A stretch of 64,000 nucleotides of DNA from Gonocerus acuteangulatus (lineage: Eukaryota > Arthropoda > Insecta > Hemiptera > Coreidae), in contig OX328125.1 in the NCBI GenBank assembly GCA_946811695.1, forward strand, positions 53,685,759-53,749,758, read 5' to 3'. Position 1 is the first letter of the stretch, and the number at the start of each line of letters is the position of its first letter. The notes under the pieces were generated by a model. The model ran no database searches, was not told the origin of the DNA, and saw only the letters and a list, made by a program, of their open reading frames with translations. A program made the translations under genes and the position numbers. Of the stretch, positions 28,263 through 41,005 are shown in pieces.

Positions 28263-29415
28263 TAACCGTAGTCTAAGGAGTGGTCCCCTTGTAGATAACT
28301 TTTACTCCTAGTAGTAGTCTACATATGGGACTAAATCTACTTCGAATGTTTTTAATAAGAATTTAGATTTTTCATTTATATTGACTGCGCTAAATTTTGA
28401 TTTACAACTGGTCTTTTCAATTCGTTTTAGTTTTTGATATATTTAAGGTGTACACGATTTATAGTGTAAATTACCTTCAATATCAATATTTATATTAGTA
28501 CGCCACTAAAGATCAAGCTTGTTTTTAAGGAAAGGGGTTTGCTATTAGATAAGTTTCAAATGTAGGAGGTCAATTTTCGTTAATCCTGTTCATGAAAAAA
28601 TTATTAAAGAGTCGGTGGAATCTGTTCACTGCAGTTTATAGTTCTAATAAGAATGAACTATGTTGTATGACTGTTTTTTTCGTACAGCCAAATTCATCTT
28701 CCTTCAGCTAAAACTTTTGGGTTCCGTTCGAACTTTGATGGAAGTTTGCATAGTGAAATTCAAGCTTAACCCAGGCACGTGCGAGAAGGATTCTATGCCG
28801 ACAAAACTTTTAACATATTGTTCACTACCTTCTCCGTGAAAGATGAAAAGACTTAGCACGAAATAGAACGACTGGTTTTGGAGAAGGAGATAGAAGGTAG
28901 ACAAATGATACCTTTCGAAGGTTTTTCAAAATGTCTTAATGCTATGACGATTATTCGAAAAGTCATCATATTAATAATTAAATTAATGAAAATGTTTACT
29001 CCTTTCTAAGCCAGCCGAAGGTTAAGGAGATGTAAGGGGGTATTAGGGACGTATTATAACATCAATTTTATCTGAACCACATAAAAACTCGCGCGCGCTC
29101 ACACAGGCAAACACGCAGAGCACACTTACGCGAAAGGGCACTAGGTGGGACAGGAGGACTGTGAACACTCATTCCCCCATAATATAAAGTATTTAGCACT
29201 AACGTCCGTTGTAGTCCGCCAAAACGGAAAAAAAAGACAAAAAAGGATTTGTTTACTTCATGATTTGACTTAGTATTTAGTCGGTGCCCTACTAGTTTGT
29301 AAATGTGTGAAGAAAAAGCTCAGGATATTCACTGATTTTTGACGATAACATCAATAACGAATACCTTCTAAAAAAAAGAAGTATTGTTTGAATGGAAATG
29401 TATCTCTTCCTGCTA

Positions 29416-29471
<56 letters not shown>

Positions 29472-30535
29472 AGCTTCGCCACTTAGCTATTTTCTCCTTT
29501 ATTATTATTAGAATTATTATTATTATTATTAGTTTTTAGTGTACAGGTAATTAAATAATTACTGCTAATGAGAATTATTATTATTAATTACCTTTACGCT
29601 GAAAACTGCATGTTTTAATTACCTTCGGTTTACTATAATTAAAAGAAGTTTAGGATTTGTAATTAAACGGAAATTTCTCTAATCAGCAGGTTAATTATTG
29701 TTCTACTCGCTCGGGAATACAATCATGTATGTCTTCACCTTCTTCTTTAGGTGCCAACACCTCAGTGTAGCTCAGAAATGACTGAAGCAATCGAATCTTT
29801 TTTTGGTATTTTTGAGGGATCAACCAAAACCGAACATCATTACACATAAACTAGCCTATGTTCGATTTACAACATTTGCTGATTCTGAGCTATTAGTGCC
29901 TATGCACGGGTTTTCGTAGAGCTTCACATATTTTCTATAATAGGTAGGTCTTGATTCGTCATAATGTGTAAAAGTATAATAGATGAGATATCTATTTTTA
30001 TGTGACAAATGACAACTTCTTTCCTTCTTTTGTCTCTTGTACTCGAATGCCCTTTACGTTTTTTAATAAGTGATTGTTTTATTTACCAATCATGTTTGAC
30101 AAGACTTGGTGTATAGAAAATTTTGTTATGATTTACCTCTAAACTGTAGCTGAGGTCTATAATATTAGTCCCCATTTTTAGTTTTAAATTTCCTTCAGGT
30201 GCTCTCATGCACAATGTACGTTTAATTTAACGTGTGGTATACAATTATTGTTTCTTAACGAATGTTTGATTTACGGAATTCACCATCTGCACACTGGCGA
30301 TGACCTCCAAGAATGCCTGATGACCTTACACCACTAAGAAAGCCTAAATTTACAGTGGAGAACCTTCCCTAACAATGACCACGTCGAGATTTGAGATACA
30401 AAGCTAATTCACTCCCCTAACAATTCGATGATACGTTACTGAGGGGCAGAAAAATGCTAACTAAACAGTACTCTTACTCCAGATGTTTCGCACAATTTTT
30501 TTTTATATTTTTAATATAATTCAGATAAAAATTTA
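28263..30535. other. Long AT-rich stretch without a gene
   Basis: It contains a (TA)n tract at about 29418-29469 and ATT/ATTATT-rich sequence at 29495-29590. No coding frame, inverted repeat or family match that I can support. Confidence 0.5.
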
Positions 30536-31714
30536 TTTATTTATTTTATTTTACTTTAAGAGCTGCACAGCAATGGTGATCTGCCCTAAAAGAATTTATA
30601 TAAAATATAATAAATAAAATAATAAATTATAAGCTAAGGATCAGTAACAAAATTAAAGGGTACGGAAAATGAAATGAAGAAAAGAATAATAATAAAAAAG
30701 AAATATGTAAGGAATTAATAAAATAAAAAAAAAAATACAGAATTAAACTTATAATTTTAACGGTAATAATAAATAGTAGTAATATATTTGCGGAGTTGAT
30801 ATCTGAGGAATATTATCCTGAAATAAGAAACTTTGACTTGGGAGTAATGTTTGGTATAATTATATTTTATTGTATGTCTTTGTCATCTTTAAGTATTTCA
30901 GTATGGTATCAATGTGGGGGCTCCTATCAGATAACAGTTCACTGAGGCTTCGAGGAATCTGTAAGTTGTCTCTTTTAAGGCAGTCTGTTAGGATGTGTTT
31001 TACAGTTAAAGGTGCGTTGCATGCCTCACATAGTGGTTTGTCTTGTCTTGTGAAGAGGTATGAATGGGTGAGTCGTGTATGTCCGATTCTAAGTCGTGTT
31101 AGTATTACTTCGTCGCGTCTTGTCCTTGGTTCACCTGACGAGTATGGTTTTATACTGCACTTTACTTCCCTGAGGTTGTTATCTTGTGTGCAGTATCACA
31201 TTGCTTGCCATCTATTCAGTATAGTTTGTGTTATTTTTGTTTGTAAGTCTTGTGATGTAAGTAAGTACTGGTCATGTGGTCGGCTAGTTGTAGCAAGTTT
31301 TGCCTGTTCGTCTGCTTTTGAAGTCTCTCCAAGGTTCTCATGACCAGGAACCCACACCATTGTTACCATTGTGTGTAAGTCTTTTAGTCTCGATAGTTCT
31401 TGTAAAATTTGAACGAGGATCGGGTTGGTGGTGTAGATGTTCTTTAAGGAGAGTAAACAACTTAAGGAGTCTGTACACAGTATTATGTGCTGTATTGTAG
31501 TCTGTACGTTGGATAGGCCCAAAAGTATGCCGTGCAGCTCTGCTGTATATATGCTTGCATCTACTGGGAGGCTGATGTTGTATATAATTTCTCCTAAAAC
31601 AGCAGCTGCACCCACGCCATTTGCTGTTTTGGTCCCATCCGTGTATAAGATAAAAATTAGTGTACACTTGTATTGTCCAGGTCTGACAATTAAATAAATA
31701 AATGACTCCATCAT
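30536..31714 (-). pseudogene. 5'-truncated non-LTR retrotransposon: RNase H and tail
   Basis: On - the frame from 31714 carries RNase H: FILYTDGTKT, AELHG, LCTDSLSC, VWVPGHENLGE with a following Asp. After a stop near 31194 the C-terminal block continues (RLRIGHTRLTHSYLFTRQD, CEAC, HILTDCLKR, ending near 30867). The 3' UTR runs to a TTTATTTATT tail (as read on +) at about 30536-30550, preceded by a GAGC hairpin common to several elements in this window. It is related to the copies at 3252-4762 and 55811-56838. RT is absent and the copy is dead. Confidence 0.8.
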
Positions 31715-31764
31715 TTATTTATTTAATATGTTGAAGTGGGTAGGCGATTCAACTTTTAGCAAGT

Positions 31765-31815
31765 ATTTATTTATTAGTGTTGCTGCACCGCAACGATGGC
31801 GATTTGCAAATTTAA
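31765..31815 (-). mobile_element. Non-LTR 3' tail only
   Basis: TATTTATTTATTAGTG, then GCAACGATGGCGATTTGC, is the conserved 3' hairpin plus TAAA-type tail of the same non-LTR group, without coding sequence. It is an extremely 5'-truncated insertion or the end of a decayed one. Confidence 0.5.
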
Positions 31816-31935
31816 ATGTGTATGGAAGCCCCAGCTCTTAATAGTGAATAAATTATCATGTTAACGTCGAAAAAAATAAAATACATCATAATAAAACAAA
31901 ACTGAAAAAGAGAAAAAGAAATATATATATGTATA

Positions 31936-33878
31936 CAGGGTGTATCACAAGTTAACGACAATACTCAAAGGGGTGAAACTAGACAAAAACTGTAGTTCAA
32001 CACCACCAACCACACATTTCCATCTCACTCCGTTCCAGTCATATGCTGTTCTAAAGGTTCTTTAGAAAACAACGTTTTTTTTTCGTAGTATAACTCCATT
32101 TTTCTCTACTTTTACACATTTTTTCAACGATTCGTTACATTTTTGAAGTCAGCATTATATTTTCTTTAAGGGCAATGCACATTCAATGTTCAGAATTATC
32201 TCATTCAAACCGTAATATCAATTCCAAAAGTAGAAATTAATAAAAGCTCCTGGTTAGCGACAACTTTTCGAAAATCACTACTTTTCCAAACCAAATCCTG
32301 CAGACTACCGAATCTTACAAAAGTTGTAAAATTTTAATCAGATTTCCAACGGTATACTCATAACTGACATAAAGTATCAATTTCGTATTGTAATTTGATT
32401 TCTAGAGTGAATAAACATCAAATAAATAAAAGGAATATTATGTTTATTTTCATAATATTATAAAAAATAAATGAAAATTATCCTTGATGAAATTGATATT
32501 TAATGATCATAGTCAGTTTTACATAAAAATTGAATTAAAAAAAAAGAGAAAATACATCGAAAATAATAATCGTTCTTACTACTGGCCTCCTTGCAGAACA
32601 CACTGACGACACCTGGTCACACCACCTATGAAGCCCTTGCAATCTCATCATGGTTATCTCTCATTTCCACAAATGATTCGCAAATTCTTGTGATCAGGTG
32701 ATTTATGTCTTAAATGGGTTCTTTGTACACTTGAGACTTAAGCCAAACCTAAAAACAAGCGACGTCTTATCAGGGCTTTTGGCCCACCAATGCATAGGGC
32801 CAAATCTCTGTCGCTTGTTTTTAGGCGTAGGTTTGGCTTAAGTCGCAAGTGTACAAAATATCCTTTTAGGTCATAAACCATCTGATACCAGGGATTCATT
32901 GTTGGAAATGAGAAATAAACATGATGAGATTGCAAATACTTCATCAGTTGTGAGACCAGGTGTCGTTCATCATGAAGATTACAGGTGTCGTTAGTGTGTT
33001 CTGCAAGGAGGCCATTTGTAAGAACGTTTCAATTTTTCGATGTATTTTTTTTTTTATTCAACTTTTATGTAAGACTTACTGTATTCATTAAATAACAATT
33101 TCATCAAGGATAGTTTTCATTTATTTTTTATAATATTACGAAAACAAACATAATATTACTTTTATTTATTTGATGTTTATTCACTCTAGAAATCAAATTA
33201 CAATACGAAATTGATACTTTATCTCAGTTATGAGTATTGCCCTTAAAGCAAATTTAATGCTGATTTCAAAAATGCAATGAATCGTTGAAATAAAATGTGT
33301 AAAAGTCCCCAGAATTTGGGCAGTGTAGTGCTTAAAATATCCTACATAAATAAAATAAAAACATGAATAGTTCTCTCTTAAATTTGTAATGAGTAACTGA
33401 TCAATTATTAACTTGCTTCCAGAGTTATGTTTACACATGGTACCTATTACACTACGTAATAAATACAAAAAACCTCACATTATCGTATTTTGATCTAACG
33501 CAGAAACAGGATACAGTCACTCTAGTGATAGAAAGCGCTCCTTGCGGCGGCTTTGTGAACCTACGTCTGGCGGGCTTTTCTATTGAAATATATTACAAAT
33601 TAAACCCTCGCTTTCCGAATGACCGATTCAGCTCATTTTTACATCACCTCTTTCTCATGAGTTACCCACGACGTATACCGCGTTTCGTTACAATACAGCA
33701 GAAATTACGATCAGTATGAGGTTACGACCGGTATATTACGAATTTGGGTCCGGAGTAAACCCCCCCTTCTAGTTAGTGTTTGGTGGTTAACGAACTCGTT
33801 CAATCGTTTGCTAATTGAATGCTATATACCAAGTTTCGTGACGAAAAAACAAAAACTCTGGCCGCTATCGTGTTAACA

Positions 33879-33963
<85 letters not shown>

Positions 33964-34248
33964 TTTAACGGGGGTCATTTTCGGTGTCTACTAGGTAGGA
34001 TCGATAAAGATTTGAAGAAATTTTTCAAAACTTCCGTCATGAGTCCAACCTCAATAGCTACTTTCCTTCGGAGGAAAGTGCTAAAAGTAGAGTTGTGCTA
34101 CGAAAAACACGTTGTTTCTAAAGAATTTTTGGAACAGCATATGTCTGGAACGGAGTGAGATAGAAATGTGTGGTCGGTGGTGTTGAACTACATTTTTTTG
34201 TCTAGTTTCACCCCTTGGAGTATTGTCATTAATTTGTGAAACACCCTG
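31936..34248. mobile_element. Near-fully palindromic TA-target foldback element
   Basis: Ends CAGGGTGTATCACAAGTTAA (31936) and the complement ending CACCCTG (34248) are flanked by TA on both sides (31934-31935, 34249-34250). This is the target duplication of Tc1/mariner-type elements. Almost the whole element folds back: left arm to about 32785, centre near 32790-32800 (GGCCC...GGGCC), right arm beyond. The right arm is split by a family 2 element at 33305-34084; outside the insertion the two arms align (GAAACCAATGTG-type matches not needed; for example TTTCATCAAGGATA against the left complement). No transposase frame. Superfamily inferred from TA and CAGGGTG ends. Confidence 0.75.
33305..34084 (+). 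mobile_element. Family 2 rolling-circle-like element, copy 2a
   Basis: It starts GTCCCC where the full 5' end has been shortened, then CAGAATTTGGG as in copy 2b. It carries (CA)n followed by (TA)n at 33879-33960 and ends with hairpin CTTTCC/GGAAAG and GTGCTAA at 34084. The uninterrupted left arm of the host foldback acts as the empty site: GTGTAAAAGTAGAG there is split here within the A-run. That demonstrates a discrete insertion with at most A-run target duplication. Confidence 0.8.
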
Positions 34249-34542
34249 TATAATCCTAATTGAAAAAGTCCGACTCGCGGGAACTGCATCATCTTAGCGC
34301 GGTTCTGTTCTTAAACCTAATGTCATTTGAAAATCTTAGAATAGAAATAAACTTCTTTTTTATTTTTTTTTTATATATATCTCGTGAAAATGGTCAACAT
34401 CCTTTTGAACATCTTGAATAAAAGTGATATTAAGGCGTCAGGAAAACCGGCAGTAGTAACTTACACAGAAGCGGAAATTACACAATCTAGCTCTCATTCT
34501 AAAGTAAAGCTCTATACATCAATAAAATAAAACAAAAACGTG

Positions 34543-34801
34543 CATGGGCGTATATAAGGGGGGGGGGGCTGAAAGGGCTGCTCCCCCCCCGCAATTGGTA
34601 AAAATGTATCGTAAAAACCTTAAAAATAATAATAAGATCACTTAGTTCAGAAAAAAATAATTTCTTTTGGGCGTAATAGCGTTTTAATTGTCTAACTATT
34701 CCATGTTCTAGATTTTTATTATCCCATACCCCCCAAAATCCTTTCAGGCCCCCCCGAAATTCTCCTAGTCCCCTCCAAAATTATTTTCTATATAAGCGTG
34801 A
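34543..34801. mobile_element. MITE family 3, copy 2
   Basis: Ends ATGGGCGTATATAAGGGG and CTATATAAGCGT in inverted orientation, with long G- and C-runs just inside. The middle matches 59202-59470 (AAGATCACTTAGTTCA, GCGTAATAGCGTTTTAA). Non-coding. Confidence 0.7.
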
Positions 34802-34900
34802 ACATCCTTTTCATTTACTAGCTTTGTTTTGTTGAAAAAAAATATGCAATCAAAATAACAGCACCCAATTAAAAAATAAGGCGTACAACATAAATAAAAA

Positions 34901-35946
34901 GTCCGTCACGCAGGAGCTGCATAACTAAGCACTTTCCTCAGAATTTGGGTAGTGTACATTGCTTTCCAGAACAATTTGCTTAAAATATCCTACATAAATA
35001 AAATAAAAACATGAATAGTTCTCTTTTAAATTTGTAATGAGTAACTGATCAATTAATAATTTGCTTCCAGAGTTATGTTTACACATGGTACCTATTACAC
35101 TACGTAATAAATACAAAAAACCTCATATTATCGTATTTTGATCTAACGCAGGAACAGGATACAGTCACTCTAGTGGTAGAAAGCGCTCCTTGCGGCGGCT
35201 TTGTGAACCTACGTCTGACGGGCTTTTCTATTGAAATATATTAAAAATTAAACCCCCGCTTTCCGATTGACCGATTCAGCTCATTTTTACAACACTTCTT
35301 TCTCATGAGTTACCCACGACGTATACCGCGTTTCGTTACAATACAGCAGAAATTACGACCGGCATGAGTATATTAAGAATTTGGGTCAAGAGTACACCCC
35401 CCCTTCTAATGAACCGATTTAGTTTATTTTTACAACACATATTTACCTGTAGATTACCACTAAGAATACCGAGTTTCGTCGAAATATACCAAAAATCACG
35501 GCTGGTAGTGGCGAATTGGTATTGTGGGTCCGGAGTAAACCCCCCTCCTAATGAACCGATTTAGTTTATTTTTACAACAGTTATTTACCTGTGGATTACC
35601 ACTACGAATACCGAGTTTCATCGAAATATACCAAAAATCACGGCTGGTAGTGGCGAATTGGTATTGTGGGTCCGGAGTAAACCCCCCCTTCTAATGAACC
35701 GATTTAGTTCATTTTTATATCTCACTTTTCTCTCTATATTACCACTACGAATACCAAGTTTCGTTGAAATATAACAAATATTACGGCTGACATAGTCAAA
35801 TTAGTGTTTTGGGTTCGGGGTAAACCCCCCCTTCCGGTGGACCGACTTTGGTGGTTAACGAACTCGTTCAATCGTTTGCTAATTGAATGCTATATACCAA
35901 GTTTCGTGACGAAAAAACAAAAACTCTGGCCGCTATCGTGTTAACA

Positions 35947-35998
<52 letters not shown>

Positions 35999-36152
35999 TA
36001 TATATATATATATATATAGATATATATAAATTTTAACGGGGGTCATTTTCGGTGTCTACTAGGTAGGATCGATAAAGATTTGAAGACATTTTTCAAAAAT
36101 TCCGTCATGAGGCCAACCTCAATAGCTACTTTCCTTCGGAGGAAAGTGCTAA
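34901..36152 (+). mobile_element. Family 2 rolling-circle-like element, copy 2b (best copy)
   Basis: Full structure: GTCCGTCACGCAGGAGCTGC at 34901, with 5' hairpin GCAGgaGCTGC and subterminal repeat CTAAGCACTTTCCTC. It has an internal tandem array (35242-35840), the phrase ACCAAGTTTCGTGACGAAAA, (TA)n at 35950-36020 and the terminal hairpin CTTTCCTTCGGAGGAAAG followed by TGCTAA at 36152. The plan is the same as family 1 with different arm sequence. No protein seen. Confidence 0.85.
35242..35840 (+). repeat. Tandem array of about 143-bp units in family 2
   Basis: At least three good units plus diverged edges, starting near 35380, 35526 and 35669, each opening GGGTCCGGAGTAAACCCCCC and then TGAACCGATTTAGTT, ACGAATACCGAGTTTCGT and ACGGCTGGTAGTGG. 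The last, diverged unit (from about 35812) is the module beside the microsatellite (CTATATACCAAGTTTCGTGA). Similar units lie in reverse at 47950-48240. Confidence 0.75.
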
Positions 36153-37387
36153 AATGAATAACTGAAGTAAACTGAGACACAAAAAGAGGAACTACTTCTC
36201 GAGTTTAATATTATCAAATGTCAAGCAGGTCATTTTGCGAGGCTTATGGCTGGGGCTGTAACGGTACTTATTGTCAGGACCTTAGAAAGAGGAGCAGGTA
36301 GCCAAACCATTGTTTCCTCGTCAAACTTCTAGCCCGAGTCTGGCATATTATGTTGAATAAAACTAAAGATAATTCTGGAATCGCCTTTTCTCAGAAATGG
36401 TTAATCTAATGAAAAAAAGTGTGAAGTCAAGTTTTGTACATAAATGCACAATCTACAATTTTTGTCATAAAACAAAACGTTTCGTTGAAAATTCCTAAAA
36501 ACCTTTTTTTAGCGAACTTTGACCTCGAAAAAATTCTTTGCACTCATGGGATCGATAAGGGCTTTTCCCAATTCCCTTATAATGTTGTCCCTATCTTTCA
36601 TGCAAATTTTCAGGTTGCTAGGAATTTATGCAAAGGTACTCGTATTTTTCTAACTCATCTATTTCTAACAACAGAAAATTGGTTCTCATTTTAACTATCC
36701 TGTTTTAAACACAAATAAATTTACCTAATATAAGAATTACAAAAATAAAAAGCAATAAAAAACTAAGGGGAAGACACAAAAATTACAAAAAGAACGACAA
36801 AAACCCGTTCATAAGAACAAAACAGACGTATTTGAAGTTTTAAGCATTTATTTCTCCGATTGACCTAACCTAATCAAAAATAGTTTTAGAATCTTTTTTG
36901 TAGAGAATTTAGTAAGCTTTCAAATAGTTTCTATCCACGTACCACGATTTCCCAATCGTGTTCGAGATATTAATGAAAGTATACGAAGTTCCCAAAACTT
37001 TTCATGACTGTTCATAAAATATTTTATTCTAACCCTTCCTTAACTCCAAACGTAACCAAAAGTTTAACATATTAGTTTTAATGGAATTCAAACATGCCAA
37101 AAATGTTTCAACTGAATCCCATGATTTTAAGTACCCAAACCAAAAACGGTATTCAAAAACTATTTTTCCAATTTTCTCAAAAACGGTTAAAGCTATCGCC
37201 TTGAAAATGGTTTCATTCGTTTTCCTAGCCCAAGAAGCATATAAAACGAGTACTTACAAACTTATGAACTCAAAAACGTAAGCGTTACAATTTTTTTTGC
37301 GCGAATTTTTCCCCAAACGCCATCTTCCAGTGGGCGGATTTTGCTGGTTAACGAACTTGACCTTTCAAAATGATTTTTGTACCAAAG

Positions 37388-39321
37388 GGTCTCACCGTGT
37401 TTCCACATGAAATCTGCACTGGCGTCTTTCTTGACTTTGATGTCATCATTTTATTTCTAGTTCCTAGAAATAATTTTTCGTCAATTATCGAACCTCTAAC
37501 TGTACTCGTTTTGAGGGAATAAGGCTTGAAGCCCCTAACTTCAAAGTCGTTTTTCTATGAAACTATTCTATATATTAAAATGAAAATAATGTGAATTGAA
37601 GCTATTGATTAGGTGTACCTTGCGTATTTTTTTCACAATTTTCGGACCACTTATAAGGTAAGAAAAAAAATTGTGACGATTTGAAGGGCGGTTTTCCCTA
37701 ACTACCCTTCCAAGCACACCTACCAAAAAAATCACGTAAAATCAGTAATGCCTCAACTATTATCCGAAAAGTTTCATAGATGTGTGAAGGGTGCATCATA
37801 CATTAAATTACAATAACCCTATATCGATAGCTAAACACTAAAAACCAGATGTATCGAAAATATCTCAAGTTACTCTTAGGACGTTTTTGTTGTTTAAATA
37901 TGAACCCTCACATTGCTCAGTGCATAATCTGTATTATACAGATCGAAAAACTATTGTCGTATTGCAAGCCACTAAAATAATAAATTCTAAAAATCTTCAT
38001 TTTCTACCAAAGATAACTAATCCTAATCACTCTTTTCTTCAAAAGTTTGGTAAGATTTGTAACATGAGATGAAACTCGAACAAATTTTACCTCGCTGTTC
38101 TATTAGACGGCAATAAAAACGATATTCATGTTGAGTACTTGGAAGAAAAAGGCAACATATTAAGGATTAAAGTTCGTTATCGCCACTTCAATAGCAAGAA
38201 ATATCGAATGTTTCATTGAATACAATTTTTTTTTTTTAATTGTTTTCTTATATTTATTTATGAGCATCCATGCGCATCCAAGGCGTTTCGCTCCAAACAG
38301 TTATTACATATATACATTAGTTACAATATTACATATATACATCTATAAACAAGATGTATTATTCGTACACATCTGGTTGATCAATTAGTTATAAATCGGA
38401 TTACATATTCATTGACTACATATTATTCGTTCTTTACAGTTTACCAAGTGACGCAATACCTTCGTTTTGTTTTTTATTGCACTTGTTTGAATATAATAGA
38501 GACATGGGATGTTTCTTTTGTGAAAAAAAAAACAAAAGAAACATATATATTTTTTTTTTTTAATACAATTAAAAGGACACACAAAGATTCACGTGTGATT
38601 ACGCCAATGGAAATAGGACCATAGGTTGCTGATCACAGGTAGCCTCGATAATTTACATATTTCTTATCACTTGGTCGTTACTAATAGAAAAAAATTAAAC
38701 TTGTGGAAATATTATAACATTTATTCAAAGTTACAAGTGATACCAAAACTATTGAAGAAAATAGTGATTAAGGTTAATTATCTTTTGTAGAAAATGAAGA
38801 TTTTTAGTATTTATTATTTTAGTGGCTTGCAATACGACCATAGTTTTTCGATCTGTATAATACAGATTATGCTCTAAACAATGTGAGGGTTCATATTTAA
38901 ATAACAAAAACGTCCTAAGAGTAATTTGAGATATTTTCGATACATCTGGTTTTTAGTGTTTAGCTATCGATATAGGGTTATTGTAATTTAATGTATGATA
39001 CACCTTTCACACATCTATGAAACTTTTACGGATAATAGTTGAAACATTACTGATTTTACGTGATTTTTTTGGTAGGTGTGCTTGCTTTTCTTACCTTATC
39101 AATAGCTTCAATTCACATTATTTTCATTTTAATATCTAGAATAGTTTCATAGAAAAACGACTTTGAAGTTAGGGGTTTCAAGCCTTATTCCCTCAAAACG
39201 AGTACAGTTAGAGGTTTGATAATTGACGAAAAATTATTTCTAGGAACTAGAAATAAAATGATGACATCAAAGTCAAGAAAGACGCCAGTGCAGATTTCAT
39301 ATGGAAACACGGTGAGACCCT
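37388..39321. mobile_element. Foldback transposon inserted between AAA and TTT without TSD (Spy-like)
   Basis: Long inverted arms (about 37388-38040 and 38750-39321) start GGGTCTCACCGTGTTTCC and end GGAAACACGGTGAGACCC. The right arm has lost about 100 bp relative to the left. The host family 1 phrase ACCAAATTTCATC is cut exactly between AAA and TTT with no duplicated base, which is the target behaviour described for Spy DNA transposons. No full transposase is seen; the core holds a 44-codon fragment (38085-38219) and perhaps a non-LTR tail near 38255-38300. Confidence 0.75.
38085..38219 (+). pseudogene. Unrecognised coding-like fragment in foldback core
   Basis: The frame is open from 38073 and reads FYLAVLLDGNKNDIHVEYLE, then a basic stretch, ending at TGA 38217-38219. 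It has a balanced composition unlike the surrounding AT-rich noise and may be the C-terminal piece of a transposon or captured host protein. I do not recognise it and claim no function. Confidence 0.3.
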
Positions 39322-39370
39322 TTCATCAAAATAGGACCATTCGTCTGGGAGCTACAGAGCGAACAGACAA

Positions 39371-39429
<59 letters not shown>

Positions 39430-39721
39430 AATTTTAACCACTATCATTTTCGGTCTCTAGGGGATCTGAAACGCAAAATTTTCTAGTCGGCACTTCCGGA
39501 TTGCGTCATGAGATCAACCTTATAAGCGGGGTTCCTCCCTATGGGGGAGGGAGGAACCGCGCTAAAAGAAAAAAAAACAGAAACAATAAAAAAGGTCAAC
39601 AAAAGAGTATTTTAATTAATTTTTTTGATATGTACCTGTATTATGTAAGCGTTTAAAAATTGTGTGCAAGCAATAACTACCATCAGTCAGGAGTAGCAAA
39701 TATTGAAGATATAAAGAAAAT

Positions 39722-40947
39722 AACTCGCAGGAACTGCGTCATCTTAGCGCGGTTCCGTATATCTCGAAGAAGTGGTGTAGATTAGGCATCACAAATAACA
39801 GGAAACTGACAGTAGCCAACTTACACAGAAGCAGGTAATTCTTAATCCTCATTCTTAAGGAAGGCTGAATAAGTCAACACAATTATGTACTAAAAACGTA
39901 CTCACTCTACGAATACTGCTCAGCAGGCTCTATTCCAAACAACCGAAAATTCGTTGTCATTTTAAGTTCTTTGTTTTACTAGTAAATTCGTTTCACTGTA
40001 ATAATCAACTGTAAATATGTGCTTCATGTCAAATAAAAGTCCATTCTCTCGTGGGTTAAATCTTTCCATAAAATAAGAAATAATGATAACTTCAGTTGTA
40101 GCAGGAGGAAGGTTATATAGATAGGAGAATTCAAAACAAACCTATGTATACGCCATCATGGTTAGCCACAGCCATCTTGATTTCCACAGCTATTCCAAAT
40201 GTATTACCTATACCTTTCACCGTTTCTTAGCTTATTTTACTACAATACTAAATTTACTGATAAATGCAATTTAAAACAAAAAACAACCAATTAAAATGTG
40301 AGATAAACAAATAGAAAAACCCTTTCAAAACAACAAAACAAACACTTTTCAAGTTTTAAGCGCTTATATCTCTGATTGACGTTGTCCCATCGAATAATGC
40401 TTCAAAACCTTTCGAATGGTTGCTTTTCACTTACCACGATTTCCCAACCGTTATCGAGATATTTACGAAAAATGTATGAAGATCCGAAAACTTTTCATGT
40501 CTATTAATAAAATATTTTTTTTCGCATCCATCCTTAACTCCAAATGTAACCAAAATTTAAACATCTTAGTTGGAGTTAATTTCCAAGATGTAGAAAATAT
40601 TTCAATTGAATCCCGCGATTCTGAGTACCCACAAAAAAATAATGACATGCGAAAACATTGATTCCACTTCTCTCAAAAACGGTTACAGATATCGCCTTAA
40701 AAATGGTTTCATTCGTTTTCCTATGTTAAGAAACCTATAAAAGAAGTACCTGCAAGCATATAAACTCAAAAACGTAAGCGTTACGATTTTTTTTGCGCGA
40801 ATTTCGCCCCAAACACTATCCTCTAGTGGGCGGAGTCTGCTGGTTAACGAACTTGACCTTTAAAATTAGACGACAGATTTTTGTACCAAATATCATCAAA
40901 ATCGGACCATTTTTGAGCCGTCAGGAGCGCGAACAGACAAGCATATG

Positions 40948-41005
<58 letters not shown>

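Larger units (their letters stand above)
34268..39565 (+). mobile_element. Family 1 element, copy E, with three nested insertions
   Basis: It starts GTCCGACTCGCGGG at 34268 with subterminal TTAGCGCGGTTC, and ends with the CCTCCC hairpin and GCGCTAA at 39565. Its own core is visible at about 36760-37387 and 39322-39500. Between these lie MITE family 3 (34543-34801), family 2 copy 2b (34901-36152) and a foldback element (37388-39321). The (TA)n tract is at 39371-39427. The interval 36153-36730 is unassigned. Confidence 0.75.

Noticed and set aside
35242..35840. Possible CRISPR or satellite array
   Set aside because: Units are contiguous without spacers, few, and confined to family 2 elements.
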